From Bactericera cockerelli (Eukaryota > Arthropoda > Insecta > Hemiptera > Triozidae), in the NCBI GenBank assembly GCA_024516035.1, contig CM044955.1, positions 12,259,550 through 12,323,549 on the forward strand: 64,000 nt of DNA, read 5' to 3'. Below, piece after piece: positions 1-9,572 of the stretch (within the stretch, counting starts at the first letter, position 1; every line of letters begins with the position of its first letter). Made by a program: the position numbers and the translations under genes. The notes below the pieces were generated by a model, which was not told the DNA's origin, made no database searches, and saw only the letters and a program-made list of their open reading frames with translations.

Positions 1-645
1 CAGACTATTAAAATTAAGAAATAATTAATTATAGCGGGATATCCAGCATTGCTCATACACATACATGCAAAATTGCAAGCAAATAGACTCGACAAAATTT
101 CAAATACAATGCATATCGGTTTATGTTTATTAGTCCAGAAAGCATCATGTTGTAAGTTCTATCAAAAATACGTATTATTAAGTGCGAATATCTACATTGG
201 GGAATTGAATAAATTGAATAATATTTTTATAACATTTAACGATTACGAACGTTGAAAAGGTGAACAAAAAAAAAAACTGTCAGACATCATGATTTAAATA
301 TCAAATATTCGCCACTGAAGTCTCAGAACAAGAGTACTACCTGGTAATAAAAATATTAAAAATATATCCTCTAATAAAAAGTGATTTTCTTAGAATGCAA
401 GTTTTGATGTATTGAAGAAATTTCTTTCCAATCTCGAAGGAATAAATTGGAATTTTTAATTAATATTTTTTTATCGACTGTTCTTGATGATGGATGGTAC
501 AGCCACTACAATCATGTTGAGGAATTGAAGTCTATTTAATTGATAGGCGTTTGAAGTCACATGAGACTTGCAGACTGAGAGTATTGAATGCAGATTCCTC
601 ACTTATTAATAATCCATGCACTAAACGAAAGTATAAATGATAAGA
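1..645. other. AT-rich DNA, nothing assigned
   Basis: I see no coding pattern, repeat head or splice-like structure here. The only open frame is about 68 codons and looks random in AT-rich sequence. Confidence 0.5.
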
Positions 646-787
646 TGAACGATTGATCAGTGGTTAAGCACTCGCTTGCCATGCGGAAGGTGCCGGGTTC
701 GAACCCCCGTGCCGACAAAAATTTGTATTCAAAACTTGGTTACAGTTGTTTGTAAGGCATTAACCCAGCACCTAAATGGGAAGTATT
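646..787 (+). mobile_element. SINE family B, 5' half (split by DIRS element)
   Basis: A tRNA-like head (box A around CAGTGGTTAAGC, box B GGGTTCGAACCCC, a TTGCCAT anticodon-like loop) is followed by the family body ending in GCACCTAAATGGGAAGTATT. The sequence then breaks off exactly where the DIRS-like element starts. The missing 3' half resumes at 7244. Other copies at 9262-9572 and 30302-30600 show the uninterrupted order, so the break is an insertion and not a truncation. Confidence 0.88.
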
Positions 788-804
788 TTGGGGTCTATGC
801 TACA

Positions 805-965
805 GCTTGACCCAATGAGATTACGCTTTGGTCTTTTGATCTAGTAACTGTGCAAACGCGCCTTAACTTTCTCCCTTTTCCGTAGATTTCCCCTCTTTTC
901 TCCAACAGTGCTGCTCCTAGCGGAGGAGCTTTTGATTATGACTAGAAAGCTTCTGAACTTCAGTA
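805..965 (+). repeat. DIRS left inverted terminal repeat
   Basis: The reverse complement of this 161-base segment reads identically, base for base, at 7031-7191. The 17 bases outside it (788-804) are unique to the left end. Confidence 0.95.
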
Positions 966-1189
966 CTCTTTTGATCTTTGACCTAGTAACAACAATTTAT
1001 TGTGCAAAATATTTTGTCTTTATATGGTGAAAGTTAATCAATTTGCGGTCCGTTTCCGAGCCGTGTCCATATATTTTCAAGTGACATTTTGATAAGTTCC
1101 AGTCCGTCTTCGCGCCGTGTGTTATATTTCAGCGCTACAGAAATCAGGGTAAGATCTTTCCTGATTTTTCATCCTGGGCTCATGAGTTT

Positions 1190-2990
1190 TGAGTTCCTTG
1201 TGCCTCGGTACAAGTCGAGCCGTTACTCAAGATTTTGAGCCGGGGAGTTGACTTTGTCCTCCTTCTTTGGCGGGTGCGTCTCCCCTGACCCCCGGCCTAT
1301 CTCCTGGTACCTATGCCTTTGGTACCAGTCGAGCCGTTGCTCAAGATTTTGAGCCGTGGAGTTGACATTGTCCTCCCTCTTTGGCGGGTGCGTCTCCCCT
1401 GACCCCCGGCCTATTTCCTGGTACCTATGCCTTTGGTACCAGTCGAGCCGTTGCTCAAGATTTGAGCCGTGGAGTTGACATTGTCCTCCCTCTTTGGCGG
1501 GTGCGTCTCCCCTGACCCCCCGGCCTATCTCCTGGTACCTATGCCTTTGGTACCAGTCGAGCCGTTGCTCAAGATTTTGAGCCGTGGAGTTGACTTTGTC
1601 CTCCTTCTTTGGCGGGTGCGTCTCCCCTGACCCCCGGCCTGTCTCCTGGTACCTACGCCTTTGGTACCAGTCGAGCCGTTGCTCAAGATTTGAGCCGTGG
1701 AGTTGACATTGTCCTCCCTCTTTGGCGGGTGCGTCTCCCCTGACCCCCGGCCTATCTCCTGGTACCTATGCCTTTGGTACCAGTCGAGCCGTTGCTCAAG
1801 ATTTTGAGCCGTGGAGTTGACTTTGTCCTCCTTCTTTGGCGGGTGCGTCTCCCCTGACCCCCGGCCTATCTCCTGGTACCTATGCCTTTGGTACCAGTCG
1901 AGCCGTTGCTCAAGATTTTGAGCCGTGGAGTTGACTTTGTCCTCCCTCTTTGGCGGGTGCGTCTCTCCAGACCCCCAGCCTGTCTCCTGGTACCTATGGC
2001 TTTGGTACCAGTCGAGCCGTTGCTAAAGATTTGATCCGTGGAGTTGCGAGCCGTTGCTGAAGATTTGATCCGTGGAGTTACGAGCGTTGCTGAAGATTTG
2101 ATCCGTGGAGTTGCGAGCCGTTGCTGAAGATTTGATCCGTGGAGTTGACTTTTCCTCCCTCTTTGGCGGGTGCGTCACCTTAGACCCCCGGCCTGTCTCC
2201 CGGTACCTATGCCTTTGGTTCCAGTCGAGCCGTTGCTCAAGATTTTGAGCCATGGACTGGACTTTGTCCTCCCCATTTGCGGGTGCGTCTGCCTAGACCC
2301 CCGGCCTTTCTCCTGGTTCCTATGCCTTCGATACAAGTTGAGACGTGGACTAGGTCCTGCCCCTCCTTGGCTTGGCTTGGGTGCGTCTCCCTAGACCCCT
2401 TGCCTGTCTCCTGGTACCTATGCCCCTGGTACCAGTCGAGCCGTCACTCAATATTTTGAGCCGTGGACTGGACCTTGTCCCTTTTTGCGGGTGCGGTCTC
2501 CCTAGACCCCTTCCCTGTCTTTTTGTACCTATGCCATCGGTAGATGTTGCGTAGTTGCTCAAGATTTTGAGCCGTGTGCTGGACTCTGTACCTCCTTGGT
2601 TTGGGTGCGTCTCTTTAGACCCCTTGCCTGTTTCCTGGGGCCTAGGCCCTTGGTACCACTCGAGCCGTTGGTCAAAATATTGAGCCGTGGGCTGAACTCG
2701 GTCCTTAATTGGTTCGGGTGCGTCTCCTCAGACCCCTTGCCCGTCTCCTGATGCCTAAACCCCTGGAATCATTCGAGCCGTTTCTCAGATTTTTGATCCG
2801 TGGGCTGGACTCTTTCCCTCCTTTGCTTAGGTGCGTCTCTCTAGACCCCTTGCCTATCTCCTGGTACCTATACCTTTGGAACCAGTCGAGCCGTTGCTCA
2901 GGATTTGAGCCGTGAAGTGATTCTTCGTCTGCCTTTTGCTTGGGCGCGTCTCCCTGATCCCCTTCTCCTTTCTGGTCGAGCCCTGCTTCG
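1190..2990 (+). repeat. ~114-bp tandem array inside the DIRS element
   Basis: About 15 head-to-tail units of 112-115 bp. They are marked by GAGCCGTTGCTCAAGATTT, a GTGCGTCTCCC segment and CCTGGTACC...GGTACCAG. Units from about 1200 to 2020 are nearly identical; those from 2160 to 2990 are increasingly diverged. At 2030-2150 a shorter ~37-bp sub-repeat (TTGCGAGCCGTTGCTGAAG core) has expanded about fourfold. Each good unit holds an 8-bp perfect stem, CTGGTACC/GGTACCAG, around a 9-base loop. The unit length is close to 38 codons, but 1-2 base length changes between units break any long frame, so I do not call it coding. Confidence 0.9.
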
Positions 2991-3093
2991 GATATTGCAT
3001 CGTTGCTCAATAATTTAAGCCGTTCAAGAGATAAAATACTGCCAATACTCACTGTTTGCCTAGTATTCTTGTCAGATGGCTACGGCAACATCT

Positions 3094-3308
3094 TTATAAT
3101 AATACTCTTTAGTGGAAGTTATCCACCAGGCGAGGTTAATGCTCAAAGCATTTTCTGCCACCTAACCCTCAGAGTCTTATTATTATGTGGTCACAATCTC
3201 AAATTAATGAGGAAAAATTCATGCACTGAGTGGGATTCGAACCAACGGATCCCTACGCTAACTGGATTACCAGACTAGCGCGTTATCCACTTGACTACCA
3301 ATGCTCGG
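3094..3308 (-). mobile_element. SINE family D, near full length
   Basis: Read on the minus strand it begins with a tRNA-like head (GGTAGTCAAGTGGATAACGC as box A, GGTTCGAATCCC as box B). A body with TTATTATGTGGTCACAA in plus-strand reading follows, ending in an (ATT)n-like tail. Related truncated copies lie at 18001-18162 and 30133-30218. It sits between the tandem array and the Gag frame of the DIRS element. Confidence 0.8.
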
Positions 3309-3310
3309 TA

Positions 3311-4701
3311 GTCTTTGGGAGCCCTCTGTGACCTGCCGTCTGACAATGACGTCCTGTCTCGCCTGAAGCAAGCGGCAAAGAAGTTTCTACCTGATGGCTG
3401 GAGCGATTGGACGCTGATCAACTCGATCGACTTAGGCTTTAAAGTAGATGCAACAGTCCTTAACAAGCTTCGGTTCGCCCTCCCCACGCTGAATATAGTT
3501 CGGGCCTTTGATCCAAGTGCGTCAGTCTTGAAGGAATACCACTATAGGAATATGAAAAAGCAGATCCGTGGATCATCGCAGTCACACGATATCATGGCTC
3601 AGGCTGTAGCTCCCCTGAATTCGGAGCTCATTTCTCGTGAAGCAGCGGACATAATCCTGGTTGGAAATGTTTCCATACCAGTCTCCAGATAATCGTCCCT
3701 GTCAACAGAGTCTCCGGAAGATTCTGGGACACAAAAAACTCTTGACAAACGCTTCCAAGTACAAGAGGACAGGCTGATGGGAAGGATGAATGACGCCATG
3801 AATTTTCTCTTCACCAGGCTCCGGCCGACTCATATTCAACCGATCGTCCAGAACGATGAGTTGTCGGCGTCTGACCCTTCGGAAGCCTCGGATTCTGTGT
3901 GTGACTATTCTCTCCCGGAAGCTCGTCCCCTGTATGGCGAGCACGAGGAAGTTATAGCGACTCCAGACCTTCCGTTCGATTTTACCCCCTGCGTAAAAGA
4001 ATGTGAGCCGGATGTTCCTCTTCCATCTCCTGAAGCCGAAATAAATGGCCGCAAATGTCAGAATCTCAATTCTACAAGTTGGAACAGCATTAGATACATA
4101 GTATCTTCGCTTATGGTATCTTTGCTCGTCTGCAGCCAAATTCGGAACTGAAGGCCCAGCGGAACTAAAGTGCATGAGCGGATCTCCTGGCTAATATGGA
4201 CGGAGCTTTTGGGATATTATCCCACGGCCTAATTCTCCAACGTCCTGCACTGCAGACTCCTCGAACCAGATCGTTGCGGCACATCCATCTGTGAAGTCGT
4301 TGAAGAACGACCTGATAAAAGAACTGACCTCGGAAGATTCTGCTTTTAAGAAGACTTCCGATAGTCTTCTTTAGTTCGTAAGCGGAAAGAGATCCCAAAC
4401 TATTGCCAGTCGGAGAAGCCAGTTCGTACCAGCGATTTAGGTCCCGCGTCGGATTCTGAAGGATATTCCTCCTTCGGAAGACTAATTGTTTGAGCCCAAG
4501 GCCTTACTCGAAGCTGTGAAATCACACTCCTCTTCTTCTCAACCTCGCCCACGACCTCAGAGAAGCCGCACTACGAGGATACTTGTCCCCCGATCTCAAC
4601 ACCCTCACCGCAACTCGGGTATCACAAGGAAAAGAGATTTGGGTGTGAGAGGTCTTCAACCTGAAAACTTAGTCGGCGACTCCCAAGATCCAAACCCCTA
4701 A
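3311..4701 (+). pseudogene. DIRS Gag-like remnant
   Basis: Gag of DIRS elements is the putative nucleocapsid/particle protein. The first frame (about 3315-3692) reads SDNDVLSRLKQAAKKFLPDG and continues to ISREAADIILVGN. A second frame (about 3715-4151) has a short amphipathic stretch DKRFQVQEDRLMGRMNDAMN, then DLPFDFTPCVKECEPDVPLP and a STSWNSIRY block that I recall from Gag regions of other animal DIRS-like elements. Further pieces (ADLLANMDGAFGILSHGLIL near 4190) lie in other frames. A Ser/Arg-rich tail follows at 4486-4701. At least two frameshifts and several stops separate these pieces. The family call is by memory of motifs, not by search. Confidence 0.65.
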
Positions 4702-4739
4702 TGTTGTGTCAAATTCCTTCGATGGTCCTATCTCGATTC

Positions 4740-5345
4740 GTCGGTAGATCTCAACGCTTCATCTTCCACTTCCAATTTTTCATCGTCCACCTCAAGTGTT
4801 TGTGACGAACGTCGCATCTTCCAGTGGATGGGGAGTGATGAAGGCAATCAAATGGCCAAGATTCTTGGAGAAGGAGCCAAAAAGAGTGGCATATCAATGT
4901 CAAAGAGCTCTTCGCAGTGCAGATGTCCTTTGAAACACATTTGGAATATTTTCAGAACAAAGTGGTTCTTGTTCACAGACAATGCAACGGTAGTGGCTTA
5001 CATACGATAGGAGAGTAGAGAAAATCTACGGGATAGCGTCAGTCAATATTGTTCTCTGAGCAGAGTACATCCCACAGATGTACAACATCGCAGACAGTCT
5101 ATTTCGCTCAAATCTAATTCCCGAATGGCACCTTCTCCTCCAGCTAACAGCACCTATATTTCGGGTCTGGGGAAAACCGGTCATAGACCTCTTTGCGTCA
5201 GCAAAGTCGGCAGTCGTTCCGTGTTACGTTTCTCGCTCAGCTCGAGATGTTCAAGCAAGGTCTCTGAAGAAGGCATCCTTTTCAGAGAATGGAACTTCCC
5301 GCTAGCATGGGTATTCCTACCCCTCCCCTGCTTCCTCGAGTCCTG
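4740..5345 (+). pseudogene. DIRS RNase H remnant (RT palm not seen)
   Basis: Around 4805-5010, in shifting frames, I read SSGWGVMKA (the usual DASxxGWGA block with its first Asp lost), WHINVKELFAVQMSFETHLE and DNATVVAYIR. At 5078-5305 I read MYNIADSLFRSNLIPEWHLL and VIDLFASAKSAVVPCYVS. Together these match the linear order of the RNase H domain and the following IDLFAS linker in DIRS/Ngaro-type polyproteins. Several stops and frame changes interrupt it. No YxDD-type palm was found in the ~700 bases upstream. I infer an internal deletion, so this copy cannot supply its own reverse transcriptase. Confidence 0.65.
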
Positions 5346-6740
5346 AACCACCTGAACTCAGCTTATGGCGCATTTATCATAATTGCTCAGTCCTGGGAAA
5401 ACGCGGTCTGGCGCCCAGATCTGCTGAGGAGAGCAGTTTGCTAACCCATCACTCTGAAGGATCTAAACGAGTGCCTAGTAGACCTGTCCACAGGAAAAGT
5501 TAAACCTACAAGGTCCCTTGGGAAAGGTGGCTCTCATGGTCGTCAGCTAAGAATGTTTCTCGAAACAATCTTTCCCCCAGGAAGTCGCAAGATTTTTGAG
5601 CATTCTTCACTCTGAAAACTTTGCGTACAGTATAATTCTCGTTCACAAATCGGTTGTGTCAACCTTTGCGGACCCCTGTGTTAACCTAGGGTGTGTCAAC
5701 CTAGACACACAGAGATATGTTACCGCCCAATCGTACAACACGTACTAAAACCTTTGAGTTTGAAGGTGGCCCCTAATTATTTATTATTTTAGACCGGTTG
5801 GAGTTCCACAAGGGAAGCACCAATTAATTATCACACCGGCCTCTATTTAGATCTATTGTGAACAATGATTCTAATTCTGATGTACGTCCTGATTTGACGT
5901 AGTCAAGACGGGGGTTTTACCCTCCATTCGCTGGGAATCGTACCAGCTTCCCGCATTAACCTCACCCAGCCTGGGTAGGGCCGGAAATGCCATCAGCCTC
6001 ACGTGTTTGGAGGGAACAGAAGTTTCGTCGAAGTCTGCCCCAACCGGCAATCAAACTCGGGATCTCTGGACTGTGGGCAGTGGTTATAGCCACGGAGGTG
6101 GCCCCTAAATCTAGAGAGATTTGGAATATTGAAACTCTCTCTTCCTGGATGACTAACCACCTACCAAACACGAGTAAACTCAACTTTTCGAAGTATGTCG
6201 CCATGTGGCGCTTGTCCTCCTGTTACCTTCTGCAAGAAGGGTTCACGATTTGACTCTCCTGCGCTCCTCTCAGGATCTCTTCCAAGACCAAGGAGACGAG
6301 ATGGTTTTTGGCCAGCTTTTGGTTCTAAATCAGATTTCGCCTCCCACGTACTGTCTGGCTGGCTGCTTAAAAAGAATAACTCAGATCCCAACGTTGATCC
6401 CGTCTCTTGGATTTGAAAACTAATCGAGTTATCTGGTAACCGCTCTAAGTCCAAGTCTTGCGATTCTCTCTTTATCACTATACGTGGACGAGTAAACCCT
6501 GCTTCTAGATTTGTAATCGCAGGGTGGTTCAGCCCTGCGTGGAGCAGGTATAAATGCTTCGGCCGGGTCTTTTAGGTCTGCGGTGGGGACCTCACGAATG
6601 AATTCTGAGTTTTCTTTGGACTCTATTCTGAAAATAGGAGACTGGAAGAGTGATAGAACCTTCCATAGGCACTATTTGAGGCCGATAGCTAAGACACCGC
6701 AAAGGTGTCCAGATATCTCCACCACATGCTTCGAGGCTGT
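5346..6740 (+). pseudogene. DIRS tyrosine-recombinase remnant
   Basis: Tyrosine recombinases of DIRS elements integrate the circular DNA copy. Pieces of the catalytic domain are visible. ARRVHDLTLLRS at about 6232 carries the first Arg. GSKSDFASHVLSGWLLKKNN at about 6330 and DPVSWI follow. A block near 6490-6560 reads ASRFVIAGWFSPAWSR. SEFSLDSILKIGDWK with TFHRHYLRPI (Tyr codon 6673-6675) is the expected C-terminal His/Tyr region. The order is right but the pieces occupy different frames with stops between, and SINE A at 5777-6095 splits the N-terminal part. Clearly non-functional. Confidence 0.7.
5777..6095 (-). mobile_element. SINE family A, full length, inside DIRS element
   Basis: A minus-strand copy with its tRNA-like head at the right (CCTCCGTGGC in minus reading, T-arm GAGTTTGATTGCC) and its A-rich tail at the left (5777 onward in plus reading). 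It is flanked by a perfect 13-base duplication AGGTGGCCCCTAA at 5764-5776 and 6096-6108, which fixes the insertion exactly and shows it came after the DIRS element. Confidence 0.9.
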
Positions 6741-6903
6741 GTAGAACAGCTTATTTCAAGTGTACTATCTATTAATTGGATAAAGACAAAACATTATTTA
6801 AGATACACGTAAAGACTATACGATCTTTGTTTTGTTCCTGTTATATTCCGCATACTCTTCTTTTCTCACAGTACTCTGCTCCAACCGGCAGAATGAAAAC
6901 ACA

Positions 6904-7001
6904 TCTCATTGGGTCAAGCTGTAGCATAGACCCCAAAATATTAAAGTTTTTCCCCCGTAGGGTAAAAAACTATTATTTTGGGTCTTGCGTAAGCTTGACC
7001 C
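6904..7001 (+). repeat. DIRS internal complementary region (ICR)
   Basis: Positions 6904-6940 are the exact reverse complement of the left edge (784-820). Positions 6937-6999 are the exact reverse complement of the right edge (7185-7247). The two overlap by four bases, so the region is the joined circle junction in inverted orientation. In DIRS models such a region serves as the splint for closing the circular intermediate. Confidence 0.93.
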
Positions 7002-7030
7002 AGCTAAAAGCTCTTGCCTCTGGCAAAAGA

Positions 7031-7191
7031 TACTGAAGTTCAGAAGCTTTCTAGTCATAATCAAAAGCTCCTCCGCTAGGAGCAGCACTGTTGGAGAAAA
7101 GAGGGGAAATCTACGGAAAAGGGAGAAAGTTAAGGCGCGTTTGCACAGTTACTAGATCAAAAGACCAAAGCGTAATCTCATTGGGTCAAGC
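7031..7191 (-). repeat. DIRS right inverted terminal repeat
   Basis: Exact reverse complement of 805-965. The 52 bases beyond it (7192-7243), rich in A/T plus CCCTACGGGGG, are the unique right extension and recur inverted in the ICR. Confidence 0.95.
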
Positions 7192-7243
7192 TTACGCAAG
7201 ACCCAAAATAATAGTTTTTTACCCTACGGGGGAAAAACTTTAA

Positions 7244-7400
7244 TATTGTGTCACTTCTCGCCCATCAGAGGGGAGGCATACTACGGGATGGGCAGGCTAC
7301 AACACAGACCATAAGCGTCTACAGTAGCTCCTGTTTCATGGCTATGAAATAAAAACGGCTGTGAAACACTCATCCCTAAAAAAAAAAATACTCTCTGGTT
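7244..7400 (+). mobile_element. SINE family B, 3' half
   Basis: Starts TATTGTGTCACTTCTCGCCC, exactly where the 5' half stopped at 787. It runs through the conserved body (CTGTTTCATGGCTA, GGCTGTGAAACACTCATC) to an A-rich end near 7392. Confidence 0.9.
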
Positions 7401-9261
7401 ATTCTGGTAACAAAGTATTTGGAAATAAAATTAAAGAAAAATCTACAAAACTTTATAGCTCACCACCAAATCTACCTCCATCATATCCCTGAAAGTCCTG
7501 AAAGCCTTTGCATCTCACCCTGAAAGTCCTGTGCCATCACAAAAGTCTTAATCTCACATTAACTCAAGGAGACACTGAAAAATCTCAGACATTAGAAGGG
7601 GTGACATGTTCGTTTTAGCAGATTCTCAGTGTCTCTGTGTTTCTTATTCAATTTTAAAATAAACATTCAATTAATTACTCCCTCCCCCCGCCTGCTCGGG
7701 GTCTGGACCGGGGAGGGGGAGGTTAGGTAAATAATGTCACTTCAAGTTATGAAGAAAATTTTCAAACTTAAAAAAGCCAAGCTTCTTAATGTTTGGCCAC
7801 GTTCTACAAATTAATGGACGGCGAGGACGAGAATCTTTTGTCTCTTGAGTTTTATCAAGTCGCCGACACACTTGCTGTTTTGCAGCGCGTTCCTGAAATT
7901 TTGGTTCAATGCTCTCAGATGGATGCTGTGCAAGCTTTTTTGAGTTCACATTTTATAGGGTTTTATGCAGAGTAGTGTAGGGACGCCTGGGTCATTTGTC
8001 CCTTCAGCTGATTTTGTTATTCAGAGATGTTTGTTTAAAGCGTCTGTGCGCATGTGCAACAGTGCATTCAGATGTTTCTTTAATAAATAATTGTCAAGGT
8101 CGAAGTATTCCCTATAGCAAGCTCGGGACCACCCTACACCCTACAGTGAACCCTATAGGGATTACAAAATCGTCTCTGCATACCAGCCATAGATTTTTCT
8201 CATTTACTTCAGAGAATAATAATGCCATTCGTATGTTAGTTATTTGGCGGGGTAAATAGTCTGTGGGAATACTAGTTGGACAGTAATAACTTTTGAGCCT
8301 ATGTGTTCCTCCTAAAAGAAGTACGGAGGACATTTTTGTCTCCGTCTACAGAGTAGTATCGAAGAATACATTTACATAATTACGTAATTAATTACCTTTA
8401 CCTACTTAAACAGAATATTAAAAGAACTGCCAGAAGGACAGCAGTTGTATTCATGAGAATCTTTTACTTAAAACAGGCCACAAACCACTGCAATTGACTG
8501 AAAAGACAGCGCTCATGCGCATGAATATCTCTTGACAACTAGAAATTTGTACCAACACAATTAGGTGCACAGGCCCTGAGTTGGCTTCTTGGCCGGGGAT
8601 ACTTTTTTTTACCTAAGTCTTTTTTTTCCCAAGATTTGGTTCATATCGATTTTTTTTTCTCTTTTTATTCGGACAACTAAACATCTAAATTTGAAACGCC
8701 ACATCCCGCATCGTCTGTGGCCATCTTTCAAAAGTTTTGTGATATATTTAAAACTATAACATCTTGGATGTTTGTTGGATAAACATTTCGCTAAATTCCA
8801 GTCACGCTGTTTCATTAATTATTTGCCTCATTTGCATAAACCCATTACCGGAACATTTGCGCCGCTCATCAGAAGACCTTTAAGAAACGCTTTAGCTTCA
8901 TGCATAGAGCAAACAGCTTTTGTGTGACAGAACAAACAAATTTCGAATGCTCTAAAGTAGACCACCGCTTAAATTCAACCTCTTAGATAGGTGAAAATGT
9001 AAAGCAGATTCTAAACTTGCAATCTTAGTGCACAAAAATTCTGTTCATAAAGTATCTGTTCTCTTAGTAGGGTGTAAGCACTTTTATTCTGTTTTGGGTT
9101 GTAAAAAGGCCTTTGCTTTCGTCCAATGTTGGGATAACATTTCTGAATGGCATAGAGTATCCTGCGTCACCCAGCACAACTTATATTTATAAGGGACTGG
9201 TAAATCTATTATTCATTATTGAAGATATAAAATAGTAAAACCATAACGCTACAGTACATAG
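7401..9261. other. No gene assigned; one G/C hairpin
   Basis: At 7680-7727 a C-rich arm (CTCCCTCCCC) faces a G-rich arm (GGGGAGGGGGAG) and could form a strong hairpin. A 60-codon frame at 7793-7975 lies in slightly GC-richer DNA, but I recognise no motif in it and give it low weight. Short inverted pieces CCCTATAG and CTATAGGG occur near 8110 and 8155. The rest is unassigned AT-rich sequence. Confidence 0.4.
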
Positions 9262-9572
9262 TTTTTTTTTTTTTTTTTAAAAGATGAGTGTTTCACAGCC
9301 TTTTTTGTTTCGTAGCCATGAAACAGGAGCTACTGTAGACGCTTGTGGTCTGTGTTGTAGCCTGCCCATCCCGTAGTATGCCTCCCCTCTGATGGGCGAG
9401 AAGTGACACAATACTTTCCATTTAGGTGCTGGGTCAACACGAGCGCACGGAAGGTATCCCTTACAAACAACTGTAACCAAATTTTGAATACAAATTTTGT
9501 CGGCGCGGGGGTTCGAACCCGGACCTTCCGCATGGCAAGCGAGTGCTTAACCACTGAGCTATTCGTGCGCTG
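9262..9572 (-). mobile_element. SINE family B, full length
   Basis: Read on the minus strand: tRNA-like head with box B GGGTTCGAACCCC ending near 9572, the GCGCTCGTGTTGACCCAGCACC segment, the CTTCTCGCCCATC body, and an A tail seen as T(17) at 9262-9278. This is the best complete reference copy for the family in the window. Confidence 0.9.

Larger units (their letters stand above)
788..7243 (+). mobile_element. DIRS-like tyrosine-recombinase retroelement, degenerate
   Basis: Both ends are defined because they interrupt a SINE. Perfect inverted repeats lie at 805-965 and 7031-7191. An internal complementary region at 6904-7001 pairs with the left and right termini joined together, which is the hallmark of DIRS-type elements and their circular intermediate. 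TATT is present once in the uninterrupted SINE, once at each edge and at the implied circle junction, so integration by recombination at a shared TATT/ATT core fits. Between the repeats come a tandem array (1190-2990), Gag-like frames, an RNase H remnant and a tyrosine-recombinase remnant, in the usual DIRS order. Frames are broken throughout. I see no reverse-transcriptase palm between Gag and RNase H, so it looks non-autonomous. SINEs sit inside at 3094-3308 and 5777-6095. Confidence 0.9.

Noticed and set aside
2023..3052. Several 60-115 codon frames on both strands across the 114-bp array
   Set aside because: They follow the repeat unit, occur on both strands and break wherever unit length changes.
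7793..7975. 60-codon frame MATFYKLMDGEDENLL...
   Set aside because: Too short, no recognised motif and no splice or repeat context.
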